Part shown: positions 34,637 through 43,795 of the stretch, piece after piece
Numbering within the stretch: position 1 is the first letter of the stretch
How the letters are laid out: each line of letters opens with the position of its first letter
Assembly (NCBI RefSeq): GCF_900188255.1
Contig: NZ_FZNS01000001.1
Span: forward strand, 434,001 to 498,000
From: Hymenobacter mucosus
GTDB taxonomy: Bacteria; Bacteroidota; Bacteroidia; Cytophagales; Hymenobacteraceae
Direction of reading: 5' to 3'
Length of the DNA stretch: 64,000 bases
Notes under the pieces: generated by a model
The model's input: the letters and a program-made list of their open reading frames with translations, nothing else
The model's database searches: none
What the model was told of the DNA's origin: nothing
Position numbers and translations under genes: made by a program

Positions 34637-34678
34637 AAAAAGCAGAAGAGTAGTTGAATGTTTGCCTGCATGCATAAA

Positions 34679-34712
34679 AACCAAAAGCCAGCTCTAAGGC
34701 TGGCTTTTGGTT
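34679..34712 (-). terminator. Terminator after the TonB-type barrel gene
   Basis: A 14-base-pair stem (34679-34692 with 34699-34712) with loop TCTAAG. On the minus strand the outer stem ends in a T-run. It lies 14 bases after the stop of the gene ending at 34726. Confidence 0.8.
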
Positions 34713-34725
34713 TTGTTCGGCGGCG

Positions 34726-37305
34726 TTAGGGACGGCCTCCGCTAGTACCCTGCGCGGGGGTAGCGCCGGCACCATTGCCCCCGTCGCTACCGTCCTTCAA
34801 GTCATCGTTGCTGACGGAACGGCGGCGTTTTGGCTGGGCCATGCTCATCTTACCAATGCGGTAGCTCAGATTCACGCGCAGGCTAGTGCGGTGAAATATG
34901 TTCACACTATTCTGGTCGAGCGTAGCCGTGCTGATTTCATTACGAATGCGGTTCGTGGGTGTGAAGAAGTTATCGGCACCGAAACCAATCGTGCCTTTCT
35001 TCTCATCGAAGTCCTTCTTCACACTCAGGCTGTATACGCCAAAGCCACCCTGGTAGCCTTGCAGCTGTACCTGCCGGCCGCGGTAGAAGCTAAACGCTTG
35101 CAGCCCCCAGCCTTTGGTGAAATTGTAACCTCCCATGAGGCGGCCGCTGGCTACCCAGCCTTGGTTGCTAGCCGCGTACAGCGGATCCGAAAGGTTGTTG
35201 TCGAGAGTAGCGTAGTACACATCTACCCCGCCTCCCAGCGTCAGCTTGTTGTTGATATTGACGTTGGCATTCACGCTGCCTCCGTAGGCGTTTTCCGTAC
35301 CTATGTTGTCGTAGGAAGTACGAATAGTATCGAAGTTGGCGGTGCGTACCGGTTGAATAGAGCCGTCGGTGTTGCGTACAAAGGCCGAGAAGTTCAGCGA
35401 AGTCTGCTTGATAAAAGTATTGTAGCCGATTTCAAAGTTGTTCGTGTACTCTGGCCGCAGTTGGGGGTTACCCACAGTTACGTTGAGAGGATTGGCCGCT
35501 TGGCGGTTCGGGTTCAAGAACTGCAAAGAAGGCCGCTGAATCCGGCGGTTATAAGCGGCTTTCAATACGTTGCCGTTCGTCAGCTTGCGGGATACGTTTA
35601 CGCTCGGCACCAACACCCCATACGATGGAATGGAGGGCGCATTTTCCGTGCGAAAATCCGCGTCGATGTTAGTGTATTCGTAGCGGGTACCAGCTTTCAG
35701 GGTGTAGCTTTTCAGGAAACTCAGCGTGTACGAAGCATAGGCCGAGGCAACGTTCTGGTTGTAGTCGAACACGTTCGACAAGTTGGCACCAGGCCGTACT
35801 TCCCCGTTTAGCAACGTAGTATAGTCGCTGTTTACCCGGCGCATAATGTCCTTGGCGCCAAACTCCAACAGCTGAGTTTTGCTTAGAGGCGTCTGGTAGT
35901 CAGCCTGCAGGGTAATTTCCTGGTTGTAGCTGTCGTTCTGGTTACGGATGTTGTCGCCAGCGCCCTCGCCTTCTAAAATGTAGTTGGTGAAGTTGTTATT
36001 GCGCGTGTTACGGCTGTACTGGCCCAGCAAGCTAAATTCGCGCTGGGGCGTTTCATACGTGTGGGTGTAGTTGATGGTCGCGTCCAGCGTGTGCGAGTTG
36101 TCAAGCACTTTCACATCGCGCAGGCTGCTGTTAGTTGGGTTCAGCCGCCCATCGTAGAAGATGGTGTTGGTAGCCAAATCGTCTTGGTAGTTGGTGCCAT
36201 TGCGCACACCCAGCTGCACCGAGGCCGACAAGAAATTATACTTGTTGATGTCGTAGTCCCACCCAAAGGAATAACGACCAAATAGGTTCTGGTTGCGCGT
36301 ATCGGCGGTTTGGGTCGTCTGGCTCAGCAACGAGCGGGTACTTAGGTCGCTACCCTGCACGGAGTAAGAGCGCTGGTCGTTCGTGAAGCTGCCAGGCGTG
36401 TTGTACTGAGCCCGGCCACCGCCACCTAGCGAGAAGCCCATCTTCCCTACCCGGTACGAGGCATTAAGGCCCAAGTCGGAGCCGCGTAGGCCGGCGCTAG
36501 AGCGCAAATCCAGGGTAAAGCCCTGCAAGTTGTTTTGCTTGGTAACGATGTTAATAATACCACCGGAACCTTCGGCATCGTACTTAGCCGAGGGCGAGGT
36601 AATTACTTCCACCGTTTTAATCTGATCGGCCGGAATCTGCTTGAGCGCATCCGCAATGCTGTTGGCCGAAATGGTGGAAGGGCGGTTGTTGATCAGGACC
36701 CGAATGTTTGAGCTACCCCGCAGGCTCACGTTGCCGTCGAGGTCCACGGAAAGCATGGGCACGCGCTTGAGCACATCGGTAGCATCGCCGCCGCGCGTTG
36801 TCTCGTCTTTCTCGGCATTGTAAACGGTACGGTCTACCTTCTCCTCCACTAGGCTGCGCTGGCCTTCCACTACTACCTCGCCCAGCTTCTGGGCCGAAGA
36901 ACCTAGCACCACATTGCCCAGCGCCACCGTATTGCCGGCATCGGTGATAACAACACCAGACTTTTCCACGGTTTTGTAGCCAATAAAGCTAATTTGTACG
37001 GTATACGTACCAGCCGCTACCCGCGAGATAGTGAATTTGCCGTTGTCGTCGGCGGCAGTGCCATCCACGGGCTTGCCAGTAGCGGGATTCAGCAGTGCCA
37101 CGGTGGCGTAGGGCACGGGCTGCTTGGTATCGGCATCCACAATAGTGCCCGTAACGCGGCCAGTGCCTTCCTGGGGAGCGGGCACTCCGCCAGGCATGGC
37201 ACCCGCTGGCCGGGCTGCACCGGCAGGCCGCTCCCCGGTAGGCGCCTGGCCAAACACCACGTGGCCGCTGCTAGTAATGGCGAGAAGAAGGAAAAGTTTT
37301 TTCAT
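34726..37305 (-). CDS. TonB-dependent receptor-like outer membrane protein
   Basis: An 859-residue secreted protein. Signal peptide ending near HVVFGQ, a Pro/Gly/Ala-rich spacer (about 20-48), a carboxypeptidase-like domain (VTGTIVDADTKQPVPYATVA, about 50-135), a plug (VVEGQRSLVEEKVDRTVYNA; SLRGSSNIRVLINNRPS; ITSPSAKYDAEGSGGIINIV) and a barrel to about residue 830. The charged tail after the last strand (KRRRSVSNDDLKDGS and on) is Gly-rich. It is related to the two barrels at 12-17.6 kb but more distant. A -7 box lies upstream at 37370-37377. The substrate is unknown. Confidence 0.88.
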   Translation of the reverse strand: MKKLFLLLAITSSGHVVFGQAPTGERPAGAARPAGAMPGGVPAPQEGTGRVTGTIVDADTKQPVPYATVALLNPATGKPVDGTAADDNGKFTISRVAAGTYTVQISFIGYKTVEKSGVVITDAGNTVALGNVVLGSSAQKLGEVVVEGQRSLVEEKVDRTVYNAEKDETTRGGDATDVLKRVPMLSVDLDGNVSLRGSSNIRVLINNRPSTISANSIADALKQIPADQIKTVEVITSPSAKYDAEGSGGIINIVTKQNNLQGFTLDLRSSAGLRGSDLGLNASYRVGKMGFSLGGGGRAQYNTPGSFTNDQRSYSVQGSDLSTRSLLSQTTQTADTRNQNLFGRYSFGWDYDINKYNFLSASVQLGVRNGTNYQDDLATNTIFYDGRLNPTNSSLRDVKVLDNSHTLDATINYTHTYETPQREFSLLGQYSRNTRNNNFTNYILEGEGAGDNIRNQNDSYNQEITLQADYQTPLSKTQLLEFGAKDIMRRVNSDYTTLLNGEVRPGANLSNVFDYNQNVASAYASYTLSFLKSYTLKAGTRYEYTNIDADFRTENAPSIPSYGVLVPSVNVSRKLTNGNVLKAAYNRRIQRPSLQFLNPNRQAANPLNVTVGNPQLRPEYTNNFEIGYNTFIKQTSLNFSAFVRNTDGSIQPVRTANFDTIRTSYDNIGTENAYGGSVNANVNINNKLTLGGGVDVYYATLDNNLSDPLYAASNQGWVASGRLMGGYNFTKGWGLQAFSFYRGRQVQLQGYQGGFGVYSLSVKKDFDEKKGTIGFGADNFFTPTNRIRNEISTATLDQNSVNIFHRTSLRVNLSYRIGKMSMAQPKRRRSVSNDDLKDGSDGGNGAGATPAQGTSGGRP

Positions 37306-37369
37306 GAGGGCGGGAAGGGAAGTCGCCAGAACGAGGCAGACGAGCCGTTAGCTGTAGTTTACTAGTGGT

Positions 37370-37377
37370 CAAAGGTA
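37370..37377 (-). promoter_or_regulatory. -7 element TACCTTTG (minus strand)
   Basis: Seen as CAAAGGTA on the plus strand. It lies 64 bases before the receptor start codon at 37305, giving a leader of roughly 57 bases. Confidence 0.5.
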
Positions 37378-37544
37378 CCGTCGCGTCAGAGCCTGCCGGA
37401 AAATAACCCGACTAACGCCGCTGTTTCAGCCCCGAAGACCACGGAATGTCCGGCCGAACCACTGTTGACCGGCTACTGACACAACTTTACTCCTGAGGTG
37501 GCACGCACCGCCTATTATTTATAGAAATGCTGCCTCTACAACCC

Positions 37545-37578
37545 AAAAAAGGCTGCTCCAGTTAGCCGGAGCAGCCTT
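37545..37578 (-). terminator. Terminator after oligopeptidase B
   Basis: GGCTGCTCC and GGAGCAGCC form a 9-base-pair stem. The A-run at 37545-37550 becomes a T-run on the minus strand, so it ends transcripts of the gene ending at 37623. Confidence 0.8.
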
Positions 37579-37622
37579 CAACTAGGGTCTTAAGGCGGCA
37601 GGAAAATGCCCCCCGCGTGGGC

Positions 37623-39752
37623 CTAGGCCTTCATACCCAGCAACAGCAGCATGAAAGCAAACTGCCGGGCTGTGTCCTGAATGGACTTGAAGCGGCCCGA
37701 GGCCCCTCCGTGGCCCGCCTCCATATCGGTGTGCAGCAGCAGCAGATTGTTGTCGGTCTTTACGGTCCGCAGTTTGGCTACCCACTTAGCCGGCTCGAAG
37801 TACTGCACTTGCGAGTCGTGCAGGCCGGTAGTAACGAGCATATTGGGGTAGGCCTGAGCCCTTACCTGATCATAGGGCGAATACGACAGCATGTAGTCGT
37901 AGTACTCCTTCTGGCTGGGGTTGCCCCACTCATCGTACTCGCCGGTGGTCAGGGGAATGCTTTCGTCGAGCATGGTGGTTACCACATCTACAAACGGCAC
38001 GGCGGCTACTACCCCCTTGTAGTACTCAGGATGCATATTCACAATAGCACCCATTAGCAACCCGCCTGCCGAGCCGCCCATGGCAAACAGCTTCTGAGCC
38101 GAGGTATACTGCTGGTCAATCAGGAATTTGGAGCAGTCGGTAAAGTCGGTGAAGGTGTTTTTCTTCTTGAGCTTCTTGCCGTCTTCGTACCACTGCCGCC
38201 CCATTTCCTGCCCACCCCGGATGTGGCAAATGACGTAGGCAAAGCCCCGATTGAGTAAGCTCAAACGACCGGCACTAAAGGTGGCATCCATGGAGAGGCC
38301 ATAGGAGCCGTAGGCATACTGGAGTAGGGGTGCACTGCCGTCCTTCTTAAAGCCCTTCTTGTACACAATGGACATGGGAATTTTGGTCCCGTCGGTGGCT
38401 GGCGCGTACACCCGCTCCGTCACGTAGTCCTCCTTATTGAAGCCGCCCAGCACCGCTTGCTCCTTCAAGAGCTTTTTGGTGTGGCTGTTCATGTCATAGT
38501 CGTACGTGGAGTTGGGCGTCGTGAGCGAGGAGTAGCCGTAGCGCAGAATGGGGGTATCAAACTCGGGATTGATGCTGATGGCGGCAGTGTATGTAGGCTC
38601 ACCAAAGTTGAGGTAGTGTTCCTGCTTATCCTTCCAGCGAATCACACGCAGCTGTAGTAGCCCCTCCTTTCGCTCCCCCAGCACCAAGTACTCCTTGAAT
38701 AGCTCCATGTTTTCCAAAAACACGTCCTTACGGTGCGGAATCACCTCCTGCCATGCCGATTTGGCGGTGTTCGTCACCGGCGTTTTCAGCAAATGAAAGT
38801 TGGGGGCGCCGGCATTGGAAAGCACATAGAACTGGTCGCCGAAGTGCTCAATTTCGTAGAGGTGGTCTGCCTCACGGGGCAAAAACACCTTGGGCTCTTG
38901 CGTGGGCTTGGCAGCCTCCAAAAAGCGCATCTCCGACGACATTGTACTGCCCATTTGCAGGAAGATGTACTTGCGCGACTTGGAGCGGCCCACCCCTGTG
39001 TAAAAGGTATTATCCTTCTCTTCGTACACCAGCACATCCTGCTTGGGGTCGGTGCCCAGGGTATGGCGGTATACCTGGCAGGGCAGCAAGGTTTTCACGT
39101 CTTTCTTGGTGTAGAAGACGGTCTGGTTATCGGTTGCCCACACAGCGTTTCCGCTGGTGTTGGTAATTTTTTCGGGGTAAAGCTTACCGGTCTTCAGGTC
39201 GCGGAAGCGTAGCGTGTACAGGCGGCGGCTTACCGTGTCGGTCGAATACGCCAGCACGTGGTTGTTGTCGCTGACCTCAAAACCGCCAATTTGGAAGTAC
39301 GCCTTGCCCTTACCCATTTCGTTGGCGTCGAGCAGCACTTCCTCCGGGGCGCTCAGGCTGTCCTTCTTACGGCAATAAATGGGGTACTCCCCTCCCGCTT
39401 CGTAGCGGGTGTAGTAGTAGTAGCCATTTTCGCGGTAGGGCACCGACTCATCCTGCTCTTTAATGCGGCCTTTGATTTCCTTAAATAACGCTTCCTGCAA
39501 CCCTTTCACCGGAGCCATCTGCTGATCTACGTAGGCATTCTCAGCGTTGAGGTAGCTAATCACCTCAGGATTTTCGGGCTCGTTGAGCCAGTAGTAGTTG
39601 TCGGTGCGGGTACCGAATGGCGAAGTAAGTTGCTTGGGCTTAATAGCCGCTACGGGAGGCTTGCTCATGGTGCGTGACGCTGGAGATTGGGCGACGACCG
39701 CGCTGCTTAGCAGCACGCCCACGCCCGTCAGCAAAGTGTATAAGTGGTTCAT
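37623..39752 (-). CDS. Oligopeptidase B-like S9 family serine peptidase, exported
   Basis: A 709-residue enzyme started at ATG 39752, with a signal peptide (LLTGVGVLLSSAVVAQ). The N-terminal beta-propeller (about 50-410) includes the DNYYWLNEPENPEV and YCRKKDSL motifs of oligopeptidase B. The C-terminal hydrolase domain has the nucleophile Ser in MGGSAGGLLMG (about 560), Asp in TGLHDSQVQYFEP (about 645) and His in MEAGHGGASG (about 680). It cleaves short peptides after basic residues. Export to the periplasm is common in the Bacteroidota branch. It is a single gene with its own terminator. Confidence 0.93.
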   Translation of the reverse strand: MNHLYTLLTGVGVLLSSAVVAQSPASRTMSKPPVAAIKPKQLTSPFGTRTDNYYWLNEPENPEVISYLNAENAYVDQQMAPVKGLQEALFKEIKGRIKEQDESVPYRENGYYYYTRYEAGGEYPIYCRKKDSLSAPEEVLLDANEMGKGKAYFQIGGFEVSDNNHVLAYSTDTVSRRLYTLRFRDLKTGKLYPEKITNTSGNAVWATDNQTVFYTKKDVKTLLPCQVYRHTLGTDPKQDVLVYEEKDNTFYTGVGRSKSRKYIFLQMGSTMSSEMRFLEAAKPTQEPKVFLPREADHLYEIEHFGDQFYVLSNAGAPNFHLLKTPVTNTAKSAWQEVIPHRKDVFLENMELFKEYLVLGERKEGLLQLRVIRWKDKQEHYLNFGEPTYTAAISINPEFDTPILRYGYSSLTTPNSTYDYDMNSHTKKLLKEQAVLGGFNKEDYVTERVYAPATDGTKIPMSIVYKKGFKKDGSAPLLQYAYGSYGLSMDATFSAGRLSLLNRGFAYVICHIRGGQEMGRQWYEDGKKLKKKNTFTDFTDCSKFLIDQQYTSAQKLFAMGGSAGGLLMGAIVNMHPEYYKGVVAAVPFVDVVTTMLDESIPLTTGEYDEWGNPSQKEYYDYMLSYSPYDQVRAQAYPNMLVTTGLHDSQVQYFEPAKWVAKLRTVKTDNNLLLLHTDMEAGHGGASGRFKSIQDTARQFAFMLLLLGMKA

Positions 39753-39902
39753 AGAGCAGGTAGTCAAGGTGATTGTCTGCTCTAAAGAAAAGGAATATCA
39801 TGTAACACGCACAGCCGTATGGGGCCGCCAATACCATCAAGGTGAGGCACTTCGGCGGGCGGCAATGCGTACGACAGGGTTGCCTGGTTACTAGCGTACC
39901 AA

Positions 39903-39938
39903 CAAAAAGGCCGCCACGCTAGCGCGGCGGCCTTTTTG
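39903..39938 (-). terminator. Terminator after valS
   Basis: A 13-base-pair stem (CAAAAAGGCCGCC with its complement) and a 10-base loop, with the A/T run at both outer ends. It lies just after the valS stop on the minus strand. Confidence 0.85.
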
Positions 39939-39963
39939 GCAGATTATAGGTTGGCTCGGCAGC

Positions 39964-42597
39964 TTATAAGGCAGCTAAGCTCTGTTCCAGGGCCGTAATC
40001 TTCGACTCGGCATCGGCAAGCTTTTGGCGCTCACGCTCCACGAGGTCGGGCTTGGCGTTCTGCACGAATTTCTCGTTGCTCAACTTCTTCAGCACCGAGT
40101 CGCGGAAGCCTTGGGCGTACTCCAGCTCCTTACTCAGGCGTTCCTTTTCAGCGCCCAAGTCAATCTGACCTTCCAAAGGCACGAAGAACTCCGCACCACC
40201 CGACACGAATCCAATGGCGGCCGCTGGCGCAGCATCTACCGCACTGATTTCGGTGAGCGAAGCCAGTTTCCGGATAATGCCATCGTAGTCTTGGAGCAGC
40301 GCCGCGTCGTCCGTTTTGGCGGCCAGCGTCAGAGGCTTGTTAGGGCCCAGGCCTTTTTGGTTGCGGATGTTGCGTACCCCGGCTACAATGTCGAGGGCCT
40401 TTTCCATGCGGGCAATCAGATCCGGAGCTCCGGCTATGATTTGCTTCTTGGGCCAGGCGGCTACGCACACGTAGTCCTTGGGGCTGCGCTCAGCCAGTTC
40501 ATGCCAAATTTCTTCGGTGATGAAGGGCATGAAGGGGTGTAGCAGCTTCAGCAGCGTTTCCAGGAAGCCCGTGGTGTGGCGCAGGGTTTCCGGGTCGATA
40601 GGTGCCTGGTAGGCTGGTTTGATCATTTCCAGATACACTGAGCAGAAATCGTCCCACACCAACTTGTACACCGTCATCAGGGCGTCACTCATCCGAAACT
40701 TATCGAAGTGCTCGTCCAGCTCTGCCAGCGTTGTGTGCAGTTTAGCGGAGAACCACTCCACGGCCTTCTCGTTCACAAAGGGTAGTTCGGCATTCACCTC
40801 CCATCCTTTGATGAGACGGAAGGCATTCCAGAGCTTGTTAGTGAAGTTGCGGCCCTGCTCTACTAGCTTGATATCGAAGAGCAAGTCGTTGCCCGCCGGG
40901 GATGAGAACAGCATGCCAGTACGCACGCCGTCGGCACCGTATTGCGCAATCAGGTCCAGCGGATCGGGCGAGTTGCCGAGCTGCTTGCTCATCTTCCTAC
41001 CCTGGTCGTCGCGCACGATGCCGGTGAGGTACACATTGCGGAAGGGCACTTCCTTGCGGTACTCCAACCCAGCCATAATCATGCGGGCCACCCAGAAAAA
41101 CAGGATTTCGGGAGCCGTTACGAGGTCATCGGTTGGGTAGAAATAGTTAACATCTGCGTTGTCGGGGTCCTTAAACCCGTCGAACACTGAAATCGGCCAC
41201 AGCCACGACGAAAACCACGTATCCAGCACGTCTTCGTCTTGGCGCAAATCGGTGGCTTGGAGGTTGTAGTCGCCGCTTTGCTCGCGGGCCAGTTTCAGGG
41301 CCTCCTCCACGTTGAGGGCTACTACAAACGTGCCGTCGGGCAGGTAGTAGGCCGGAATGCGCTGCCCCCACCACAGCTGCCGCGAAATGCACCAGTCGCG
41401 TACGTTCTCCATCCACACCCGGTACATGTTCTTGAATTTGGGCGGGTGCAGCTTAATCTCGTCGTTTTCTACTACGGCCAATGCTGGCTTAGCCAAGTGC
41501 TCCATTTTCAGGAACCATTGCAGGCTCAGGCGTGGCTCAATAACAGCGCCCGTACGCTCTGAGGTTTGCAGCACGCTGGCGTACTCCTCAATCTTGGCCA
41601 GCAAACCGGCTTCCTCCAAGTCCTTCACAATGTTACGGCGTGCCGCAAATCGATCCTGGCCCACGTACAGCTGCGCTTTTTCATTGAGCGTGCCATCGTT
41701 ATTAAGGATGTCGATAACGGGCAGGTTGTGCTTGAGGCCTAGCTCGTAGTCATTCAGGTCGTGGGCGGGTGTAACCTTGAGCGCACCCGTACCAAAGTCG
41801 ATGCTCACGTACTCATCCAGAATTACTGGAATGTCGCGGCCCAGTAGCGGAATGCGTACGCGGGCTCCGTTGTGCAGGTGGGTGTAGCGCGGGTCGTTGG
41901 GGTTCACGGCCACGGCCACGTCGGCCATGATGGTTTCGGGGCGCGAGGTGGCTACCGTCAGGAACTGGCCCTCCTGCCCTACTACCTCATAAGTGAGGTG
42001 GTACATTTTGGCCATGGTATCCTTCGGGATTACCTCCTCGTCGGACAGTGCCGTGCCACCCTTGGGGTCCCAGTTTACCATGCGGATGCCCCGATAGATT
42101 AGCCCTTTCTGGTACAGGTCCACGAATACGCGCAGCACGGCTTCCGTGAGTTCCGGCTCCATAGTGAAGCGCGTCCGGTCCCAGTCGCAGGAAGCACCTA
42201 GCTTCTTAAGCTGCTCTAGAATAATGCCGCCGTACTTTTCCTTCCACTCCCAGGCGTGCTCCAGAAACTGCTCGCGCGTCAGGTCCTTTTTCTCAATACC
42301 TTTCTCTTTGAGCAGTGCCACTACCTTGGCTTCGGTGGCAATGGACGCGTGGTCGGTACCAGGTACCCAGCAGGCTTCTTTGCCCTGCATGCGGGCTCGG
42401 CGCACCAGTACGTCCTGAATCGTATTGTTGAGCATGTGGCCCATGTGCAGCACTCCCGTTACGTTAGGCGGCGGAATTACTACCGAGTAAGGCTGCTTGC
42501 GGGGGTTGGCTTTGGCTTTGAAAAAGCCTTGCTCCTGCCAGCGCTGGTACCATTTGGCTTCAACGTCGGCGGGGGTATAGGTTTTGGCGATGGACAT
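39964..42597 (-). CDS. valS: Valine--tRNA ligase
   Basis: An 877-residue class I synthetase. The HIGH-type motif is PPPNVTGVLHMGHMLNN (about residues 43-59), the KMSKS motif is GRKMSKQLGNSPDP (about 535), and the editing domain carries the TSRPETIMADVAVAV segment (about 215). The C-terminal coiled-coil arm is GQIDLGAEKERLSKELEYAQ and on, which binds tRNA. It charges valine to its tRNA in the cytosol. A -7 box precedes it at 42628-42635. Confidence 0.97.
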   Translation of the reverse strand: MSIAKTYTPADVEAKWYQRWQEQGFFKAKANPRKQPYSVVIPPPNVTGVLHMGHMLNNTIQDVLVRRARMQGKEACWVPGTDHASIATEAKVVALLKEKGIEKKDLTREQFLEHAWEWKEKYGGIILEQLKKLGASCDWDRTRFTMEPELTEAVLRVFVDLYQKGLIYRGIRMVNWDPKGGTALSDEEVIPKDTMAKMYHLTYEVVGQEGQFLTVATSRPETIMADVAVAVNPNDPRYTHLHNGARVRIPLLGRDIPVILDEYVSIDFGTGALKVTPAHDLNDYELGLKHNLPVIDILNNDGTLNEKAQLYVGQDRFAARRNIVKDLEEAGLLAKIEEYASVLQTSERTGAVIEPRLSLQWFLKMEHLAKPALAVVENDEIKLHPPKFKNMYRVWMENVRDWCISRQLWWGQRIPAYYLPDGTFVVALNVEEALKLAREQSGDYNLQATDLRQDEDVLDTWFSSWLWPISVFDGFKDPDNADVNYFYPTDDLVTAPEILFFWVARMIMAGLEYRKEVPFRNVYLTGIVRDDQGRKMSKQLGNSPDPLDLIAQYGADGVRTGMLFSSPAGNDLLFDIKLVEQGRNFTNKLWNAFRLIKGWEVNAELPFVNEKAVEWFSAKLHTTLAELDEHFDKFRMSDALMTVYKLVWDDFCSVYLEMIKPAYQAPIDPETLRHTTGFLETLLKLLHPFMPFITEEIWHELAERSPKDYVCVAAWPKKQIIAGAPDLIARMEKALDIVAGVRNIRNQKGLGPNKPLTLAAKTDDAALLQDYDGIIRKLASLTEISAVDAAPAAAIGFVSGGAEFFVPLEGQIDLGAEKERLSKELEYAQGFRDSVLKKLSNEKFVQNAKPDLVERERQKLADAESKITALEQSLAAL

Positions 42598-42627
42598 CGT
42601 CGGAGAAAAGTCAGTTCAGAATACTAG

Positions 42628-42635
42628 CAAAAGTA
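42628..42635 (-). promoter_or_regulatory. -7 element TACTTTTG before valS (minus strand)
   Basis: Seen as CAAAAGTA on the plus strand, 30 bases before the valS start codon. Leader of about 25 bases. Confidence 0.55.
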
Positions 42636-42648
42636 GGAATTTCGGGGC

Positions 42649-42690
42649 GGGGCGGGAAATGGACCGTAAAACACAACCGTTTCCCGCCCC
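42649..42690. other. 11-base-pair hairpin between valS and the nitrilase gene
   Basis: GGGGCGGGAAA (42649-42659) and TTTCCCGCCCC (42680-42690) are perfectly complementary with a 20-base loop. It lies upstream of both divergent promoters, so it would not be in either mRNA; a protein-binding dyad is possible. Confidence 0.4.
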
Positions 42691-42754
42691 AATAGGCCTC
42701 TGGCGTGGGTCAGTGCTACCGCCACCACGGGTGGCCTCGAATGCCATTTACTAC

Positions 42755-42762
42755 TACATTTG
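42755..42762 (+). promoter_or_regulatory. -7 element TACATTTG before the nitrilase gene
   Basis: Exact match to TAnnTTTG. It fixes the transcription start near 42768 and so rules out translation from the start of the open frame at 42705, favouring ATG 42837. Confidence 0.55.
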
Positions 42763-42836
42763 AGGGAATGGGGTCTTGTGCTCCTTGCTTCTACTTGCGT
42801 ACCAGCACGCGCTGCACTTTTATTTCGTCAGCTTCC

Positions 42837-43787
42837 ATGGCCGCCTTCTTTTCCTTGCGCAAGCCGTTCAAGCCTGCCCCACCCCCTCCTAGCCCGGCAC
42901 CAGCCGCGGCGGCGCATACCCCTAGCCCCGTGCCCATCCCCACTGAAACGTGGCGCATTGGCATGGGGCAGCTTCTAGTAGAAGGCGGCGAGCCAGAGCG
43001 CAACCTAGAGCGGGCCGCCCGAATGATAGAGGAAGCAGCCCAGCAACGCTGCGACATAGTGCTACTACCCGAAACCTTGGATTTCGCCTGGACCCATCCT
43101 AGCGCCCTTACTGATGCGCAGCCCATTCCGGGGCCCTACTCGGCCGTGTTGTGTCAGGAGGCCCAGCGCCACGGCGTATATCTGTGCGCAGGCCTGACGG
43201 AGCGCGCCCCCGACGGCCGCATTTACAACGCCGCCTTGCTTATCAATCCGCAGGGGGAAATCATCTGTAAGTATCACAAAATAAACCTACTGATGGTGGA
43301 GCAGCCTTTTTACGCAGTAGGACAGACCCTCAACGTCGTGGACACGCCCCTGGGTAAGATCGGCGTAAACATCTGCGCCGATAATTTTCTGGATGGCCTT
43401 TCCATCGGGCATACCTTGGCGCGCATGGGGGCCGAGATTATCCTGTCGCCCTCGTCGTGGACAGTAGATTATTCTATTACGGAGGAAGACGACCCCTACC
43501 GAGAAAAGTGGGTTACGCCTTACTCCATCTTGGCCCAGCTCTACAACATAGCTGTGGTCGGCACTACCTCCGTGGGCTACATTGTGGGCGGCCCATACGA
43601 AGGCAAAAAAAGTGTAGGTTGCTCGCTGGCCGTAGACGCCAGCGGTATTCGGGCGCAGGGCACCTTCAATGAGTTTGCCGGAGAACTCGTTGTAGCAGAA
43701 GTACCCCGGCCCATTCGGGCGGAGAAAGGCACCGCCATTGGCGAGATGCTGCGCCGCAAAGGCTTTACTTTTGACACTCTCCCAAGC
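42837..43787 (+). CDS. Carbon-nitrogen hydrolase (nitrilase superfamily)
   Basis: A protein of about 317 residues. The first 36 residues are a basic then Pro/Ala-rich segment, and the nitrilase fold begins at WRIGMGQLLVEGG. The catalytic triad is complete: Glu79 in VLLPETLDF, Lys148 in CKYHKINL and Cys180 in VNICADNFLDG. The family hydrolyses amide or nitrile bonds; the glutaminase domain of NAD synthetase belongs to it. The gene ends 5 bases before the PP-loop sugar amidotransferase gene, so the two are surely one operon. I infer it may supply ammonia from glutamine to that enzyme; an ordinary amidase is the alternative. The stop codon occupies 43788-43790. Confidence 0.85.
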
Positions 43788-43795
43788 TAACCTAC

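Noticed and set aside
34891..35811. 306-codon open frame on the plus strand
   Set aside because: It is antisense to the TonB-type receptor at 34726-37305, which has full family motifs; the frame has no recognisable domain and is a by-product of GC-rich codons.
40024..40542. 172-codon plus-strand frame
   Set aside because: Antisense to the C-terminal arm of valS.
42705..42836. Earlier start for the nitrilase-family gene
   Set aside because: The -7 box at 42755 lies inside this stretch and the residues show no family likeness.
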